A stretch of 64,000 nucleotides of DNA from Actinomycetota bacterium (GCA_010024385.1 RGHD01000001.1:39440-103439), one strand, 5' to 3'; shown: positions 1 through 11,948, numbered from the stretch's first letter. Translations and numbers: made by a program. Notes: generated from the sequence alone by a model not told the origin.

Positions 1-259
1 CTGAAATATCTGGAGTAATTTCACGAACAACACCTTGTGCAGTTTTTGAACTACCAACTAAAACTTGGGCTGATGTAAACAAAGGTGCACCATGCAAAAC
101 ATTCATCGCGCGAACTGAATCATGTTTGAAAGCATCACAAGCAAATGCATAAGTGTGTTCTAGGGGAATTGCGATGATGTAACCATCAGAGATTGCCTTT
201 AACGCTTTGTTAACGTGCCGGCTCAGTTCGCCTTTTTTAAGATCTACTTCAATACCCAT
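1..259 (-). CDS. L-threonylcarbamoyladenylate synthase (Sua5/YciO/YrdC), N-terminal part, runs off the window edge
   Basis: Reverse-strand translation from ATG at 259: MGIEVDLKKGELSRHVNKALKAISDGYIIAIPLEHTYAFACDAF...; YrdC-like N-terminus, located after prmC as is common in actinobacteria. Confidence 0.75.
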   Translation of the reverse strand, partial: MGIEVDLKKGELSRHVNKALKAISDGYIIAIPLEHTYAFACDAFKHDSVRAMNVLHGAPLFTSAQVLVGSSKTAQGVVREITPDIS

Positions 260-261
260 GA

Positions 262-1110
262 TTACCTCCTCACCGCACTAGTCCAACGAGGACGACCCAC
301 TAGGTCATCATGGAGTGCAATATCTTCGAAATCTACGGCCAACTCCCCTGCAATTGCAATTGCCTGCTCTTCTGTATGTTCGATAACCAATACCCCTGCT
401 GGTTTTAACAACCTGGCAGCAGCTTGAATAAAGATACGTGGAATTTCCATTCCAGTTGGCCCACCAAAAAGGGCGATATGAGGCTCGAAGCCGGCCACAT
501 CTCGTGGCAAGGTTTGTGAATCTGGAATATATGGTGGATTAGCAATAACAACATCGCACTTAACACCAGGCAAAACATCTGCGACATCACCTTCTACAAC
601 TCGAACGTTTTGCGCAATGACTGAGACGTTTTTCTTAAGCCAAACTAGTGCCTCTGGAGATTTCTCAACTGCAATTACTCGAGAAGTCGGCGCTTCAGTT
701 GCAATTGCAAGTGAGAGTGCCCCAGAGCCTGCACCTAAATCAATAACACTGACAGGTGCTGGCAAGTTGGCAATGTGTTGCAAGACTGCTTCTACTAGTA
801 ATTCAGATTCAGGACGCGGAACCAATACCCCAGGACCTACTTCGATTTCTAGGTAACGAAATGGTGCAACACCAGTGAGATATTGCAATGGTTCGTGATT
901 GAGTCTGCGATCAAGGAGAGTAAAGAACTGCTCTTCAATCACATCCAGATCACTAATAGTTGCAAGAGTTGATTCGATTAAAACTGAGTTATGGAGATCC
1001 ATTCGCGATAATCCAAGAATATGGGCAAGCAAGTGTTCAGCATCTGCTTCACTCATGCCTGATTCTGCTAACTGCGCTTTAGCAACACGAAGCAGGCTCT
1101 TAATCTCCAT
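262..1110 (-). CDS. prmC: peptide chain release factor N5-glutamine methyltransferase PrmC
   Basis: NPPYIP methyltransferase motif, directly downstream of prfA; start chosen at MEIKSLL rather than the longer ORF, which overlaps prfA. Confidence 0.93.
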   Translation of the reverse strand: MEIKSLLRVAKAQLAESGMSEADAEHLLAHILGLSRMDLHNSVLIESTLATISDLDVIEEQFFTLLDRRLNHEPLQYLTGVAPFRYLEIEVGPGVLVPRPESELLVEAVLQHIANLPAPVSVIDLGAGSGALSLAIATEAPTSRVIAVEKSPEALVWLKKNVSVIAQNVRVVEGDVADVLPGVKCDVVIANPPYIPDSQTLPRDVAGFEPHIALFGGPTGMEIPRIFIQAAARLLKPAGVLVIEHTEEQAIAIAGELAVDFEDIALHDDLVGRPRWTSAVRR

Positions 1111-1114
1111 GTAC

Positions 1115-2197
1115 TTAGTTCGTACTCGCCAAACGTGCAGCTTTATCTGCATCCAATAGAGCTTGAATCATGTCGTCAAGATCGCCATTCATAACCGCAT
1201 CTAAGTTATTAGCTTTGTAGTTCACACGGTGATCACTGATTCTATTTTCTGGGTAGTTATATGTGCGGATGCGCTCTGATCGATCAACTGTACGCACTTG
1301 ACTCTTACGCTCAGCAGATGCGGCAGCTTCAGCCTTCTCTTGGGCATCGGCTAAAAGGCGGGCACGCAAGATACGAAGCGCTGATTCTTTATTTTGTAGC
1401 TGACTCTTTTCATTCTGACAAGAGACCACAATTCCCGTTGGAACGTGAGTTAATCGCACAGCAGAGTCAGTTGTATTAACGGATTGTCCACCAGGACCTG
1501 ATGAGCGATAAACATCCACGCGCACATCGTTCATATTGAGCTCAACATCTACTTCTTCAGCTTCAGGCAAAATTAATACACCTGCAGCAGATGTATGAAT
1601 ACGTCCAGCACTTTCAGTCTCTGGCACACGCTGCACGCGGTGAACTCCACCTTCAAATTTCAAACGTGCATAAGGAGATTCTCCAGGTGCTGCTGTTCCT
1701 TTTGATTTAACTGCAACAGAAATATCTTTATAGCCACCCATTTCACTTTCAGTAGCATCAATAACTTCTACTTTCCAATTATGCTTTTCTGCATAACGCA
1801 TATACATGCGCAGTAAATCACCAGCAAAGATTGCTGACTCATCTCCGCCAGCACCAGCTTTAACTTCCAAAATCACATCACGATCATCATTAGGATCACG
1901 TGGCAATAAGAGCTCTTCTAGTTTTTCTGCAGCCGCCGCACACGCTGCCTCGAGCGCTGGAATCTCAGATGCAAAATCAGCATCAACTGCCGCTAACTCT
2001 CTACCTGCCGCTAAATCATCTTCTGCAGATTTCCAAGCCTTAAAACCTGCAACAACGGGTCCAAGTTGGGCATAGCGACGTCCAAGCTTGCGGGCGTTGT
2101 TTTGATCTTCATGAATAGAGGGATCAGCCATCTTTGCTTCAAGTTCTGCATATTCACGCACCATTTCATGGGCAGATGCAAAGCGATCACTAGTCAT
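1115..2197 (-). CDS. prfA: peptide chain release factor 1
   Basis: GGQ motif in [22 protein letters not shown]1-type order next to prmC and rpmE. Confidence 0.95.
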   Translation of the reverse strand: MTSDRFASAHEMVREYAELEAKMADPSIHEDQNNARKLGRRYAQLGPVVAGFKAWKSAEDDLAAGRELAAVDADFASEIPALEAACAAAAEKLEELLLPRDPNDDRDVILEVKAGAGGDESAIFAGDLLRMYMRYAEKHNWKVEVIDATESEMGGYKDISVAVKSKGTAAPGESPYARLKFEGGVHRVQRVPETESAGRIHTSAAGVLILPEAEEVDVELNMNDVRVDVYRSSGPGGQSVNTTDSAVRLTHVPTGIVVSCQNEKSQLQNKESALRILRARLLADAQEKAEAAASAERKSQVRTVDRSERIRTYNYPENRISDHRVNYKANNLDAVMNGDLDDMIQALLDADKAARLASTN

Positions 2198-2247
2198 TGG
2201 CTTCTCCTTATCGTTTCTAGTTGGAAATCATTTTTTGGGAAATAAAA

Positions 2248-2285
2248 AAACCGCGACCGCAACCGTTAAGGCTGCGATGCGGTTT
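2248..2285 (-). terminator. Rho-independent terminator downstream of rpmE
   Basis: AAACCGC...GCGGTTT stem followed by a T tract on the minus strand, just 3' of rpmE. Confidence 0.75.
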
Positions 2286-2295
2286 CTTTAGAAAG

Positions 2296-2511
2296 CTACT
2301 TGGCTTCTTTTTTTCCGAAGCGCTCTTCGAACTTAGCTACGCGACCACCAGTATCAAGGATGCGCTGCTTGCCGGTATAAAACGGGTGGCATACAGAGCA
2401 GACTTCAACATAGATTGAACCGCTTGCAACAGTTGAGCGGGTAACAAACTTCTCACCGCAACCACAGGTTACTTGAGTCTCTTTGTACTCTGGATGGATC
2501 TCTGGCTTCAT
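2296..2511 (-). CDS. rpmE: 50S ribosomal protein L31, Cys-containing (zinc) type
   Basis: [27 protein letters not shown]...[25 protein letters not shown]. Confidence 0.95.
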   Translation of the reverse strand: MKPEIHPEYKETQVTCGCGEKFVTRSTVASGSIYVEVCSVCHPFYTGKQRILDTGGRVAKFEERFGKKEAK

Positions 2512-2614
2512 GGTTATTCCTTCATTAATGTTTGGGTCCCTTGCGGGTGAACCAAACGGGGCGGTTAACAGGGTTAAATCGTAGGCGATGGCCCGTGATT
2601 TACGAAATTTACGC

Positions 2615-4174
2615 TTACTTTGAGTCGTCAGGACCTGACGTTGTCTTCTGGATTTGCATCAAGAATTCGACGTTGGACTTAGTGCCCTTCATCTTCTCAA
2701 GAAGAAGCTCGAGTGCAGCTTGTGGCTCAAGTGCGTGAAGAACACGACGCAGTTTCCAAACAATATTGAGTTCCTCTGAACCCATAAGGATTTCTTCCTT
2801 ACGTGTTCCAGATGCAACAACGTTAACCGCAGGGAAGATGCGCTTATCAGCCATCTTGCGATCAAGTATGAGTTCCATGTTTCCAGTTCCCTTGAACTCT
2901 TCGAAAATAACTTCATCCATACGAGAACCTGTGTCAACTAGTGCTGTTGCAAGAATCGTAAGTGATCCGCCATCTTCAATATTACGAGCAGCACCAAAGA
3001 ACTTCTTAGGTGGATAGAGAGCTGCTGAATCAACACCACCAGAGAGAATTCGACCTGATGCTGGGGCTGCGATGTTATACGCACGGCCCAAACGAGTGAT
3101 TGAGTCAAGAAGAACAACTACATCGTGACCAAGTTCAACAAGACGCTTTGCGCGCTCGATTGCAAGTTCTGCAATTGTTGTGTGGTCATCGGCTGGACGG
3201 TCGAAAGTTGAAGCAATAACTTCACCTTTAACTGATCGCTGCATATCTGTAACTTCTTCTGGACGCTCATCTACTAGAACAACCATCAAGTGACATTCTG
3301 GATTATTTGTTGTGATTGCGTTAGCAATTGACTGCAGAACCATCGTCTTACCAGCCTTAGGAGGCGAAACAATAAGTCCACGCTGACCCTTACCAATTGG
3401 TGCAATCAAATCGATCACTCGTGTGGTCAAAACATTTGGCTCAGTCTCAAGGCGCAAGCGCTCCTGAGGATAAAGTGGGGTTAACTTGCCGAATTCAACA
3501 CGATTACGTGCTTCCTCCGGAGTCATTCCATTAACTGTTTCAAGAGTAATGAGTGCGTTGAACTTCTGCTTCGTTTCACCCTCACGAGGTTGGCGAACTT
3601 GGCCAGTTACAACATCGCCCTTACGCAGGCCGTTTTTGCGAACTTGCTGCAATGAAACATAGACATCGTTAGGTCCTGGAAGGTATCCAGCTGTGCGAAT
3701 AAATGCATAGCTATCGAGAATATCGAGTAAGCCACCTACTGGTACCAAGACATCGTCTTCACCAATTACTGGTTCACGTTCTTCGCGTGGTCCACGGTCG
3801 CGGTTACGCTCACGGTTGCGATCACGTCCACGCGCATGGCGATCAAAGCGCTCGTTGCGGTTTCCGCGCTCGGTATTGCTCTGAGGTGATAACTCTTGGC
3901 CATCATCATCTGAATCTTCATTTGAAGCAGAGTTGTGAGAGCTTTTAGCTTCCTTCTTACTCTTATTGCGCGCTTCGCGGCGGGCTTCGCGTTCAGCTTT
4001 TGCAGCTTCGCGGTTCTTAGCCTGTAAATCAGCGATCGCCTCTACAAGTTCGTCCTTCTTCATCTTTGCTGCGCCATCTACACCTAGTTGTGTTGCAACT
4101 GTTTTTAACTTAGGCAGGGTCATTGCAGAAAGCTCAGGACTATTCGAACGTACAGGTTCAATTTCTGTTGTCAT
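2615..4174 (-). CDS. rho: transcription termination factor Rho, with an Arg/Asp/Asn-rich N-terminal insertion
   Basis: Rho motifs [48 protein letters not shown]; likely start MTTEIEPV. Confidence 0.95.
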   Translation of the reverse strand: MTTEIEPVRSNSPELSAMTLPKLKTVATQLGVDGAAKMKKDELVEAIADLQAKNREAAKAEREARREARNKSKKEAKSSHNSASNEDSDDDGQELSPQSNTERGNRNERFDRHARGRDRNRERNRDRGPREEREPVIGEDDVLVPVGGLLDILDSYAFIRTAGYLPGPNDVYVSLQQVRKNGLRKGDVVTGQVRQPREGETKQKFNALITLETVNGMTPEEARNRVEFGKLTPLYPQERLRLETEPNVLTTRVIDLIAPIGKGQRGLIVSPPKAGKTMVLQSIANAITTNNPECHLMVVLVDERPEEVTDMQRSVKGEVIASTFDRPADDHTTIAELAIERAKRLVELGHDVVVLLDSITRLGRAYNIAAPASGRILSGGVDSAALYPPKKFFGAARNIEDGGSLTILATALVDTGSRMDEVIFEEFKGTGNMELILDRKMADKRIFPAVNVVASGTRKEEILMGSEELNIVWKLRRVLHALEPQAALELLLEKMKGTKSNVEFLMQIQKTTSGPDDSK

Positions 4175-4332
4175 GTGTTTCTTTTCTATATAGGTCAACA
4201 GGTTTTAGATATATCCCGTTAAGCCGTGGATGTTTTTTTGATTTACCTGATGTGTTGCTGGCCGCTAGAGAAGGGCCGTTCAGATGCCCTAAGGCTAGCA
4301 CCCGGGGGCGCTAATTCGCAAAATCTCCAGTT

Positions 4333-5262
4333 TTACGCGGAGATTAGGCTTGCTCCAGTTCGGGCAATACCGAGCTCTGTTGAAATGAATTTATCCCCTG
4401 CAGCTCTGCGTAGTTCTTCAGCCTCACTTGGGCCACCAGTATAAAGAACTAGAACAGTTGGACCAGCACCTGAAATAAATGCAGCAACACCGGCGTTACG
4501 AAGCTTTGTCAGCAGCCCAAAAGATTGTGGCATGGCCTCCTTGCGATATGACTGATGCAAGAAATCTTGTGTGGCAGTGTGAAGTAGATCTGGACGCTGG
4601 GCTAAGGCATGAACCAACAGCGCTGCATTTGATGAATTTCGAACCGCATCATTATGCGGGATTGTCTCCGGAAGCATCTTGCGAGCCTTTGATGTTGCAA
4701 CAGAAGTTGCTGGAATAAATGCAATAGCACCAATTCTGGCATCAACTTCAATGTGAACTGATTGGGCCACAATTGCACCACGTTGCATATCCTGCCAAGC
4801 AATATTTGCACCGCCATAAATTGCAGATGCGACGTTATCTGGATGGCCTTCCATTTCGTTGGCAAGAACTAACATCGCCTCATCTGACATTCGCTCGTTA
4901 CCACCTAGAACTAATGCTCGAGCTAGGGATAAACCACCAACAATTGCACTGGCAGATGATCCAAGGCCACGGCCATGTGGAATCACATTGAGTTGGCGAA
5001 GTGCAATACCGCGAGGTTTACCACCAAGGAATTCAAAACCTTTATACATCGCCTTAATAACTAAGTTCTTATCATTTCTTGCAACATCATCTGCGCCTTC
5101 ACCAGTGACATCAACATCAACACCTGGTTCATCTTGAACTTGAGCTATATAGCGATCAAACATTGTCAGAGCTAAACCAAGGCAATCAAAGCCAGGTCCT
5201 AAATTTGCACTCGTTGCAGGAACTTGCACCTGCATAGGTTGTGCTTTAAATGTTGGCTTCAT
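4333..5262 (-). CDS. thrB: homoserine kinase
   Basis: GHMP kinase motif PHGRGLGSSASAIVGG; thrB-thrC-hom order. Confidence 0.93.
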   Translation of the reverse strand: MKPTFKAQPMQVQVPATSANLGPGFDCLGLALTMFDRYIAQVQDEPGVDVDVTGEGADDVARNDKNLVIKAMYKGFEFLGGKPRGIALRQLNVIPHGRGLGSSASAIVGGLSLARALVLGGNERMSDEAMLVLANEMEGHPDNVASAIYGGANIAWQDMQRGAIVAQSVHIEVDARIGAIAFIPATSVATSKARKMLPETIPHNDAVRNSSNAALLVHALAQRPDLLHTATQDFLHQSYRKEAMPQSFGLLTKLRNAGVAAFISGAGPTVLVLYTGGPSEAEELRRAAGDKFISTELGIARTGASLISA

Positions 5263-5271
5263 AATGAACTC

Positions 5272-6357
5272 TTAAGAAAGACCCAGCGCTTTTGCGGCAG
5301 CTTTAACATTGACTGGAACAACAACTGGCTTTCTCGCAGATTCAAGAGCATAAGGAATATCTTTCAGGCCATGCCCAGTAACAGTAATAACTATTGTCTT
5401 ATCTTTAGGTAGCTTTCCAGCCTTTTTATACTTAATAAGACCTGCTAAACCAGCAGCAGATGATGGCTCAACAAAGATTCCTTCTTTGGCTGCAATTAAA
5501 CGATAGGCAGACAAAATCTCTTTATCTGTCACTGAATCAATCACACCACCTGAAACATCACGAGCTTCAACGGCTTGGGCCCAAGAAGCAGGATTACCAA
5601 TACGAATAGCTGTTGCAATGGTGTCTGGATTCTTAACGATCTTGCCCTTAACAATCGGGGCAGCACCGGCTGCTTGAAAACCATACATCTGTGGCAACTG
5701 TGATGACATTCCATCCTTGTAATACTCCTTATAACCTTTCCAATAAGCAGTGATATTTCCAGCATTGCCAACAGGAAGTGCATGAATATCCGGAGCATTG
5801 CCCAACATGTCCACAACTTCAAAGGCGGCGGTCTTTTGTCCTTCAATACGATATGGATTTACTGAGTTAACAAGTGCGACTGGATAGTTCTCAGAAAGTT
5901 CGCGAGCAAGAGTTAAGCAGTCATCAAAGTTTCCATTGACCTGCAAAATAGTTGAGTCGTGGATAACTGCTTGAGCTAATTTGCCCATTGCAATCTTTCC
6001 TTTAGGAATCAAAACCGCTGGAACCATGCCAGCTTTAACGGCATATGCTGCAGCTGATGCAGATGTATTTCCTGTTGATGCACAGATAACGGCCTTGGCA
6101 CCATCTTCTGCTGCCTTTGAGATAGCCATTGTCATTCCGCGATCTTTAAATGAACCAGTTGGGTTTAAACCCTCGTACTTGATCCATACGTTATTGCCCA
6201 GTAATTCTGAAAGATTGCATGCATAGATAAGTGGTGTGCCACCTTCACGCAAAGAAACAATAGGAGTATTTGCGCTCACTGGTAAACGATGGCGGTATTC
6301 CTCAATAACTCCCCGCCATTGGTGGGCTCGGCTTTTCTTGTTTCCAAAGATTCTCAT
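5272..6357 (-). CDS. thrC: threonine synthase
   Basis: PLP lysine motif [13 protein letters not shown]; between hom and thrB. Confidence 0.95.
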   Translation of the reverse strand: MRIFGNKKSRAHQWRGVIEEYRHRLPVSANTPIVSLREGGTPLIYACNLSELLGNNVWIKYEGLNPTGSFKDRGMTMAISKAAEDGAKAVICASTGNTSASAAAYAVKAGMVPAVLIPKGKIAMGKLAQAVIHDSTILQVNGNFDDCLTLARELSENYPVALVNSVNPYRIEGQKTAAFEVVDMLGNAPDIHALPVGNAGNITAYWKGYKEYYKDGMSSQLPQMYGFQAAGAAPIVKGKIVKNPDTIATAIRIGNPASWAQAVEARDVSGGVIDSVTDKEILSAYRLIAAKEGIFVEPSSAAGLAGLIKYKKAGKLPKDKTIVITVTGHGLKDIPYALESARKPVVVPVNVKAAAKALGLS

Positions 6358-7653
6358 TTAGGCAACTACTCCATCAACACGGATCACCGATTCAACTGTG
6401 CTGACAATATCCATATCAGTTAACTTCTTAATACAGCTCTTAAGGGAAGATTCAGATGCAGCATGTGTGACAACAACGAGTTCTGCATCACTTCCTAGTC
6501 CTGCTTGGCGCACAGTTTGAATAGAAATGTTTTCACTAGCAAATACTTGGGCAATAGAGGCCAAAACACCTGACTTATCAGCCACATGCAAGCGAATAAA
6601 GAACTGTGACTTCACATCACCGACCGGTGCAATATCAAGGTCGGCATAGTCAGATTCACCGTATCCAACAGTTGAATATGCACGGTGGCGTGTAACAGCC
6701 ACTAGGTCACCCAAGATTGCAGATGCAGTTGGTGCACCACCAGCTCCGCGGCCGTAGAACATAAGCTGTCCAGCAGCTTCTGATTCAACATAGACAGCGT
6801 TAAAAGCATTTCGAACAGATGCCAATGGGTGTGAACTTGGAAGCATTACTGGGTGCACACGCACAGAAATTTCATCTTTAACAGTCAACTCTGCAATGGC
6901 TAGTAGCTTGATTACTGAGCCCATTGCTTTGGCGGCATTAACATCATCGATAGAAATTCCTGTAATACCTTCGCAATAAACCTCATCAATTGTCACGGTA
7001 CTGTGAAAAGCAAGGCTGGCAAGAAGAGCAGCTTTAGCTGCAGCATCATGTCCTTCAATATCTGCAGTTGGGTCTGCTTCGGCATAACCAAGTGATTGCG
7101 CCTCTTTTAATACATCATTAAAGTCGCGGCCTTCTTCATGCATCTTAGTAAGAATGAAGTTAGTTGTTCCATTAACTATTCCCATCACGCGAGTGATTTG
7201 ATCACCAGCAAGTGATTCACGCATTGAGCGAATGATTGGAATCGCACCTGCAACCGCTGCTTCATAATAAAGATCTACTTTTGCCGCATCGGCTGCATTG
7301 AAGAGTTCATGCCCATGTGTTGCAAGCAAAGCCTTATTGGCAGTAATAACAGATTTTTTATTCTTGATTGCTTCAAGAATCAATGTGCGAGCTGGCTCAA
7401 TGCCACCCATTACTTCAATAACAATGTTTATCTCTGGATCATTAACGATTGAATTCAAATCTGTTGTAAGCATTGAAGGATTAATACCATCGCGAGCAGC
7501 ATTACTGCGCACTCCAATTTTTTTAAGGACAAGAAGCGCACCTGAGCGTTCAGAGAGCTCTTGCTCATCAGATTGGAGCAGGCGAGCAACTTGGCTGCCG
7601 ACCACACCGCAGCCGAGCATGCCAATAGATATTGTCTTTAGCTCTGCGCTCAT
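6358..7653 (-). CDS. hom: homoserine dehydrogenase with C-terminal ACT domain
   Basis: GMLGCGVVGSQVARLL; C-terminal ACT-like FFIRLHVADKSGVLASIAQVFASENISIQ. Confidence 0.95.
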   Translation of the reverse strand: MSAELKTISIGMLGCGVVGSQVARLLQSDEQELSERSGALLVLKKIGVRSNAARDGINPSMLTTDLNSIVNDPEINIVIEVMGGIEPARTLILEAIKNKKSVITANKALLATHGHELFNAADAAKVDLYYEAAVAGAIPIIRSMRESLAGDQITRVMGIVNGTTNFILTKMHEEGRDFNDVLKEAQSLGYAEADPTADIEGHDAAAKAALLASLAFHSTVTIDEVYCEGITGISIDDVNAAKAMGSVIKLLAIAELTVKDEISVRVHPVMLPSSHPLASVRNAFNAVYVESEAAGQLMFYGRGAGGAPTASAILGDLVAVTRHRAYSTVGYGESDYADLDIAPVGDVKSQFFIRLHVADKSGVLASIAQVFASENISIQTVRQAGLGSDAELVVVTHAASESSLKSCIKKLTDMDIVSTVESVIRVDGVVA

Positions 7654-7687
7654 GTGGACTATTCTTTCACAGATGCCTGTAACGGCG

Positions 7688-8995
7688 TTAAATATCTAGC
7701 GTTAACAGATCAGCTTCAGTCTCACGGCGCAGAATCACACGGGCTTTTCCATCTTTTACTGCAATTACTGGTGGTCGTGGCACATGGTTGTAATTAGTTG
7801 CCATGCTGCGACCATATGCACCCGTTGCTGGGGTGGCTAATAAATCTCCAGGAACAATGTCATTTTCTAAATCAATCTCCCGAATCAAAATATCGCCAGT
7901 TTCACAGTGCTTACCGACGATGCGTGAAGAAACTTTTGGGGCGCTGCTGGTGCGATTAGCTAATGCTGCAAAGTATTGAGCATCGTATAAGGCTGGGCGC
8001 AAGTTATCACTCATGCCACCATCAATAGAAACATAACGGCGAATTTCACCGTTTTCTAAAGTAACATCTTTAACAGTTCCAACTTCATAGAGTGTAAACA
8101 TTGTTGGACCAACAATCGCTCGGCCTGGTTCAATTGAAATATGTGGAAGAGCAAGTTTGTGTGCTGCGCACTGAGCATTAACAACTTTCGCTAAATCCTT
8201 CATTGTTGATTCTGGATCTAAAGAGTTCTCTCCTGGTAGATAAGCAATGCCATATCCCCCACCTAAATCAAGTTCAGGAAGTTCAGCTGAATATTCATCT
8301 CGGTACTTAGCCAAAAGTTCAATAAGACGCTTAGCGCTGATTTCAAAGGAATCATTTTCAAAAATCTGCGAACCAATATGGGCATGGAAGCCGCGCAGTT
8401 CTAGGGATGAATGCTTGCGCACCTGCGTGATTGCCTTCCACGCCGCACCACTTGCAATTGAGAAACCAAACTTCACATCTTCATGGGCTGTGGCAATTGA
8501 TTCATGGGTCTGGGCTTCAATTCCTGGAGTCAGGCGAAGCAAGACTTTTTGAACAACGCCATGCTTGGTGGCAGCAGTCGCAACGCGCTCAATTTCATAG
8601 AGTGAATCGATAACGATTGTTCCAACACCGACTGATACAGCCCTTTCAATTTCAGCTTCAGATTTATTGTTGCCATGGAGTTCAATTTTTGCAGGATCAA
8701 TACCACCTTTAAGAGCAACTGCTAACTCCCCACCTGTACAGACATCAATACCGATACCAAGATCTCTAATCCAACGAGCAACTTCAACACAGATAAAGGC
8801 TTTTGCTGCGTAATAAACAGTGCCGGCGTTACTCCCAAAAGCGTTATTAAGAGCAGTATTCCATGCGCTTACACGCTCTCTAAAATCTGCTTCATCCATA
8901 ATGAAAGCAGGTGTGCCAAATTCTTTGGCTAAGGCAGTAACTGAAATAGAAGAGATTGTTAACTCTGTGCCAGTCTTAACGTGCGAGGACCACAT
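7688..8995 (-). CDS. lysA: diaminopimelate decarboxylase
   Basis: YYAAKAF PLP lysine motif, HAHIGSQI; next to argS and hom. Confidence 0.94.
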   Translation of the reverse strand: MWSSHVKTGTELTISSISVTALAKEFGTPAFIMDEADFRERVSAWNTALNNAFGSNAGTVYYAAKAFICVEVARWIRDLGIGIDVCTGGELAVALKGGIDPAKIELHGNNKSEAEIERAVSVGVGTIVIDSLYEIERVATAATKHGVVQKVLLRLTPGIEAQTHESIATAHEDVKFGFSIASGAAWKAITQVRKHSSLELRGFHAHIGSQIFENDSFEISAKRLIELLAKYRDEYSAELPELDLGGGYGIAYLPGENSLDPESTMKDLAKVVNAQCAAHKLALPHISIEPGRAIVGPTMFTLYEVGTVKDVTLENGEIRRYVSIDGGMSDNLRPALYDAQYFAALANRTSSAPKVSSRIVGKHCETGDILIREIDLENDIVPGDLLATPATGAYGRSMATNYNHVPRPPVIAVKDGKARVILRRETEADLLTLDI

Positions 8996-8997
8996 GT

Positions 8998-10662
8998 CTA
9001 CATCCTCTCCGGTGCACTAACGCCTAATAAATCCAAACCATTTTTAATAACTTGCTTCGTAGAGGCACAGAGTAGTAGACGGGCAGTGTGTAATGCAGAT
9101 GGGTTTTCTTCACCCATTGGAAGAACACGACAGTCGGCATAGAAACCGTGGTACGTACCAGCTAACTCTTCAAGGTAGCGAGCAACACGGTGAGGTTGGC
9201 GTAGTTCAGCCGCGCTTTGCACCACACGAGGAAATTCAGCTAGCGCTCCTAATAATTCATTTTCACGATCATGCACCAACTGCGATGTATCAAAATCAGC
9301 AAGGTCAACAGGAATCTTGAGCTCATCAGCATTTCTCAACACAGCAGCAATTCGAGCATGAGCATATTGAACGTAATAGACCGGATTCTCATTAGTGTTG
9401 CGCTTCAAAATATCGATATCCATCACCATAGGTGTGTCTACTGGGTATCGAATCAATGTGTAGCGGGCGGCATCCACGCCGACTTTTTCAACTAACTCTT
9501 CTAAGGTAATAATCGTGCCGGCGCGCTTAGAGAGTTTTACCTCTTCCCCACCTTCCATAATCTTAACTAACTGTCCGATAAGTACATCAATGTTGTACTC
9601 AGGATCATCACCAGCACATGCAGCAATGGCTTTTAAGCGACCCACATATCCATGGTGATCTGCGCCAAGCATGTAGATGCAGATATCAAAGCCCCGCTCA
9701 CGCTTATTGATGTAATAAGCGGTATCTGATGAGAAATAAGTAAGTGAGCCATCAGATTTGGTTAACACACGATCTTTATCATCGCCAAAGTCAGTTGTGC
9801 GCAGCCAAATAGCACCTTCTTCTTCAAAAACATGGCCTTGCTTGCGTAGCTTTTCTAGGCCGTGTTCAACTGCGCCTTGATCGTGGAGTGAGCGCTCTGA
9901 GAACCACACATCAAAATGTGTTCCAAATGTGTCTAGTACCCTTTGCTGATTTTTTAGCTGCAGAGCATAAGCAGCTTCACGAAATGCAGGATGACGTTCA
10001 CTTTCTGGCAATGATGTAATCGATGGATTACTTGCAACAACTTCTTTAGCTAATTCAGCAATGTATGCACCTTGATAACCATCTTCTGGGATGGGATTAC
10101 CTAAAGCTGCTGCTTCAACCGATGCCCCAAATAAATCCATCTGGTTTCCGCGATCATTAATATAAAACTCTCTCTTCACATCTGCCCCAGCAGCACTTAG
10201 AACACGGCCTAATGAATCTCCTACTGCTGCCCAGCGCGTGTGACCTAAGTGAAGTGGACCAGTTGGGTTAGCACTAATGAATTCAAGATTGATACGCACA
10301 CCTGCGAGCGCACTACATTTTCCATAATCCTTAGTGGCCTTAAGAATTGTTGTAACTAACTCGGCTTGATTAGCGCGATTGAGAGTGATGTTGATAAATC
10401 CTGGACCAGCAATATCTACCTTTGAGATCCCTTCTGTGCCAGCTAGTAAGTCACAGATAATCTGAGCAACATCGCGGGGGTTTTTGCCCGCAGGCTTAGC
10501 AAGTTGGAGGGCAATAGAAGATGCATAGTCGCCATGGTCGCGATCTTTGGGCCGCTCTAATTTGATGACCTCCGGGATTTGTCCAAATAGTGAGCCAACT
10601 TTGAACGCTCGCTCAAGGGCGGCTTTTATCGCCGCTTCTAGCTGCTCTATCTGTGTGGACAC
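8998..10662 (-). CDS. argS: arginyl-tRNA synthetase
   Basis: SANPTGPLHLGHTRWAAVGD HIGH-type motif; length and gene order. Confidence 0.95.
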   Translation of the reverse strand: MSTQIEQLEAAIKAALERAFKVGSLFGQIPEVIKLERPKDRDHGDYASSIALQLAKPAGKNPRDVAQIICDLLAGTEGISKVDIAGPGFINITLNRANQAELVTTILKATKDYGKCSALAGVRINLEFISANPTGPLHLGHTRWAAVGDSLGRVLSAAGADVKREFYINDRGNQMDLFGASVEAAALGNPIPEDGYQGAYIAELAKEVVASNPSITSLPESERHPAFREAAYALQLKNQQRVLDTFGTHFDVWFSERSLHDQGAVEHGLEKLRKQGHVFEEEGAIWLRTTDFGDDKDRVLTKSDGSLTYFSSDTAYYINKRERGFDICIYMLGADHHGYVGRLKAIAACAGDDPEYNIDVLIGQLVKIMEGGEEVKLSKRAGTIITLEELVEKVGVDAARYTLIRYPVDTPMVMDIDILKRNTNENPVYYVQYAHARIAAVLRNADELKIPVDLADFDTSQLVHDRENELLGALAEFPRVVQSAAELRQPHRVARYLEELAGTYHGFYADCRVLPMGEENPSALHTARLLLCASTKQVIKNGLDLLGVSAPERM

Positions 10663-10679
10663 TGCCTAAGGCTATCGTG

Positions 10680-10693
10680 CGCTCAGTTGAGCG
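10680..10693. promoter_or_regulatory. candidate operator: inverted repeat CGCTCA-GT-TGAGCG in the argS/xylF divergent intergenic region
   Basis: Perfect 6-bp arms around a 2-bp centre. Confidence 0.3.
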
Positions 10694-10850
10694 TTATCAA
10701 ATCGTTAGGTGATGGGCAGATATTTCCCCAAAAATAGAGTGACGAATTCGGGCATCCCCACTACCGTTTGCTCCACTATCGCTCCTTCTCTCATCCGGGT
10801 GGAAAAAGATTCGCCCAGGGGTGCGATCCCTTTCGAAAGGTGTTTCATAT

Positions 10851-11918
10851 ATGAAAAAGCGCCGCCTCGCGATTACTGCAGTTCTTGCTGCAGTAGCTAT
10901 CGCACTAACAGGTTGCTCGAAAGCTGACAAGGCCGCAGATGGTTTTGTTGGTGTAATCCTTCCTGACGCAGCATCATCAAACCGTTGGGAAACTGCTGAC
11001 CGTGGATTCCTACAAGCAGCATTTGATGCAGCAGGAGTAAAGGTTGACATTCAAAACGCAAACGGCGATAAGGCACAGTTTGCAACTATTGCAGACCAGA
11101 TGCTTACAGCTGGTGCAAAGGTTCTTATCCTTGTAAACCTAGATTCAGATTCAGCTAAGGCTGTTCAGGACAAGGCTGCAGCACAGGGTGTAAAGACAAT
11201 CGACTACGACCGTCTAACACTTAATGGTTCAGCTTCATACTATGTTTCATTTGATAATGAGGCAGTTGGTCGTCTACAAGGTGAAGGTATCAAGGCATGT
11301 CTAGATGCAGCAGGTAAGTCATCAGCACGCATCGTTTACCTCAACGGCTCACCAACAGATAACAACGCAACACTGTTCAAGGCTGGATACGATTCAGTTC
11401 TACGTCCATTGATCGATTCAAAGGCATACACACTTGTTGATGACCAGGCTGTTCCAGACTGGGATAACGCAAAGGGTGGAGTAATTTTCGAACAGCAGCT
11501 ATCAAAGGCTGGCGGAAAGCTTGATGCAGTTGTTTCAGCTAACGAAGGTCTTGGACTTGCAGCTATTGCTGTTCTTAAGAAGAACAAGCTAAATGGCAAG
11601 GTCTGTGTATCTGGACAAGATGCAACTGTTGACGGATTGCGTGCGATCCTCACAGGAGATATGTCAAACACTGTATACAAGGCAATCAAAGCTGAAGCTG
11701 AAGGTGCAGCTGCACTAGCAATCGCATTGCTAAAGGGTGAAGCAGCAACCACAGCAACAGGTTCTGTCAACAACGGAACAGTTGATGTCCCATCAGTTCT
11801 ATTGGTGCCAGTTGGAATCACAAAGGCTAACGTCAAGGATGTTATTGCTGATGGCTTCCAGAAGCGTGAAGATGTCTGTAAGGACATCGAAGACCTCTGC
11901 AAAGCTAACGGAATCTAA
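10851..11918 (+). CDS. sugar ABC transporter substrate-binding lipoprotein, xylose (XylF)/ChvE type
   Basis: Lipobox LTGCS after a KKRR signal peptide; periplasmic-binding family with IDYDRL, as in xylose binders; start chosen at MKKRRLAI. Confidence 0.85.
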   Translation: MKKRRLAITAVLAAVAIALTGCSKADKAADGFVGVILPDAASSNRWETADRGFLQAAFDAAGVKVDIQNANGDKAQFATIADQMLTAGAKVLILVNLDSDSAKAVQDKAAAQGVKTIDYDRLTLNGSASYYVSFDNEAVGRLQGEGIKACLDAAGKSSARIVYLNGSPTDNNATLFKAGYDSVLRPLIDSKAYTLVDDQAVPDWDNAKGGVIFEQQLSKAGGKLDAVVSANEGLGLAAIAVLKKNKLNGKVCVSGQDATVDGLRAILTGDMSNTVYKAIKAEAEGAAALAIALLKGEAATTATGSVNNGTVDVPSVLLVPVGITKANVKDVIADGFQKREDVCKDIEDLCKANGI

Positions 11919-11948
11919 TATCCGACCAAGCTAGGCAAAGATAAGTAG

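Noticed and set aside
7298-7699. 133-aa + strand ORF
   Set aside because: Antisense to hom; no RBS or family signature.
11336-11902. 188-aa minus-strand ORF
   Set aside because: Antisense to the well-supported xylose-binding protein gene; no family resemblance.
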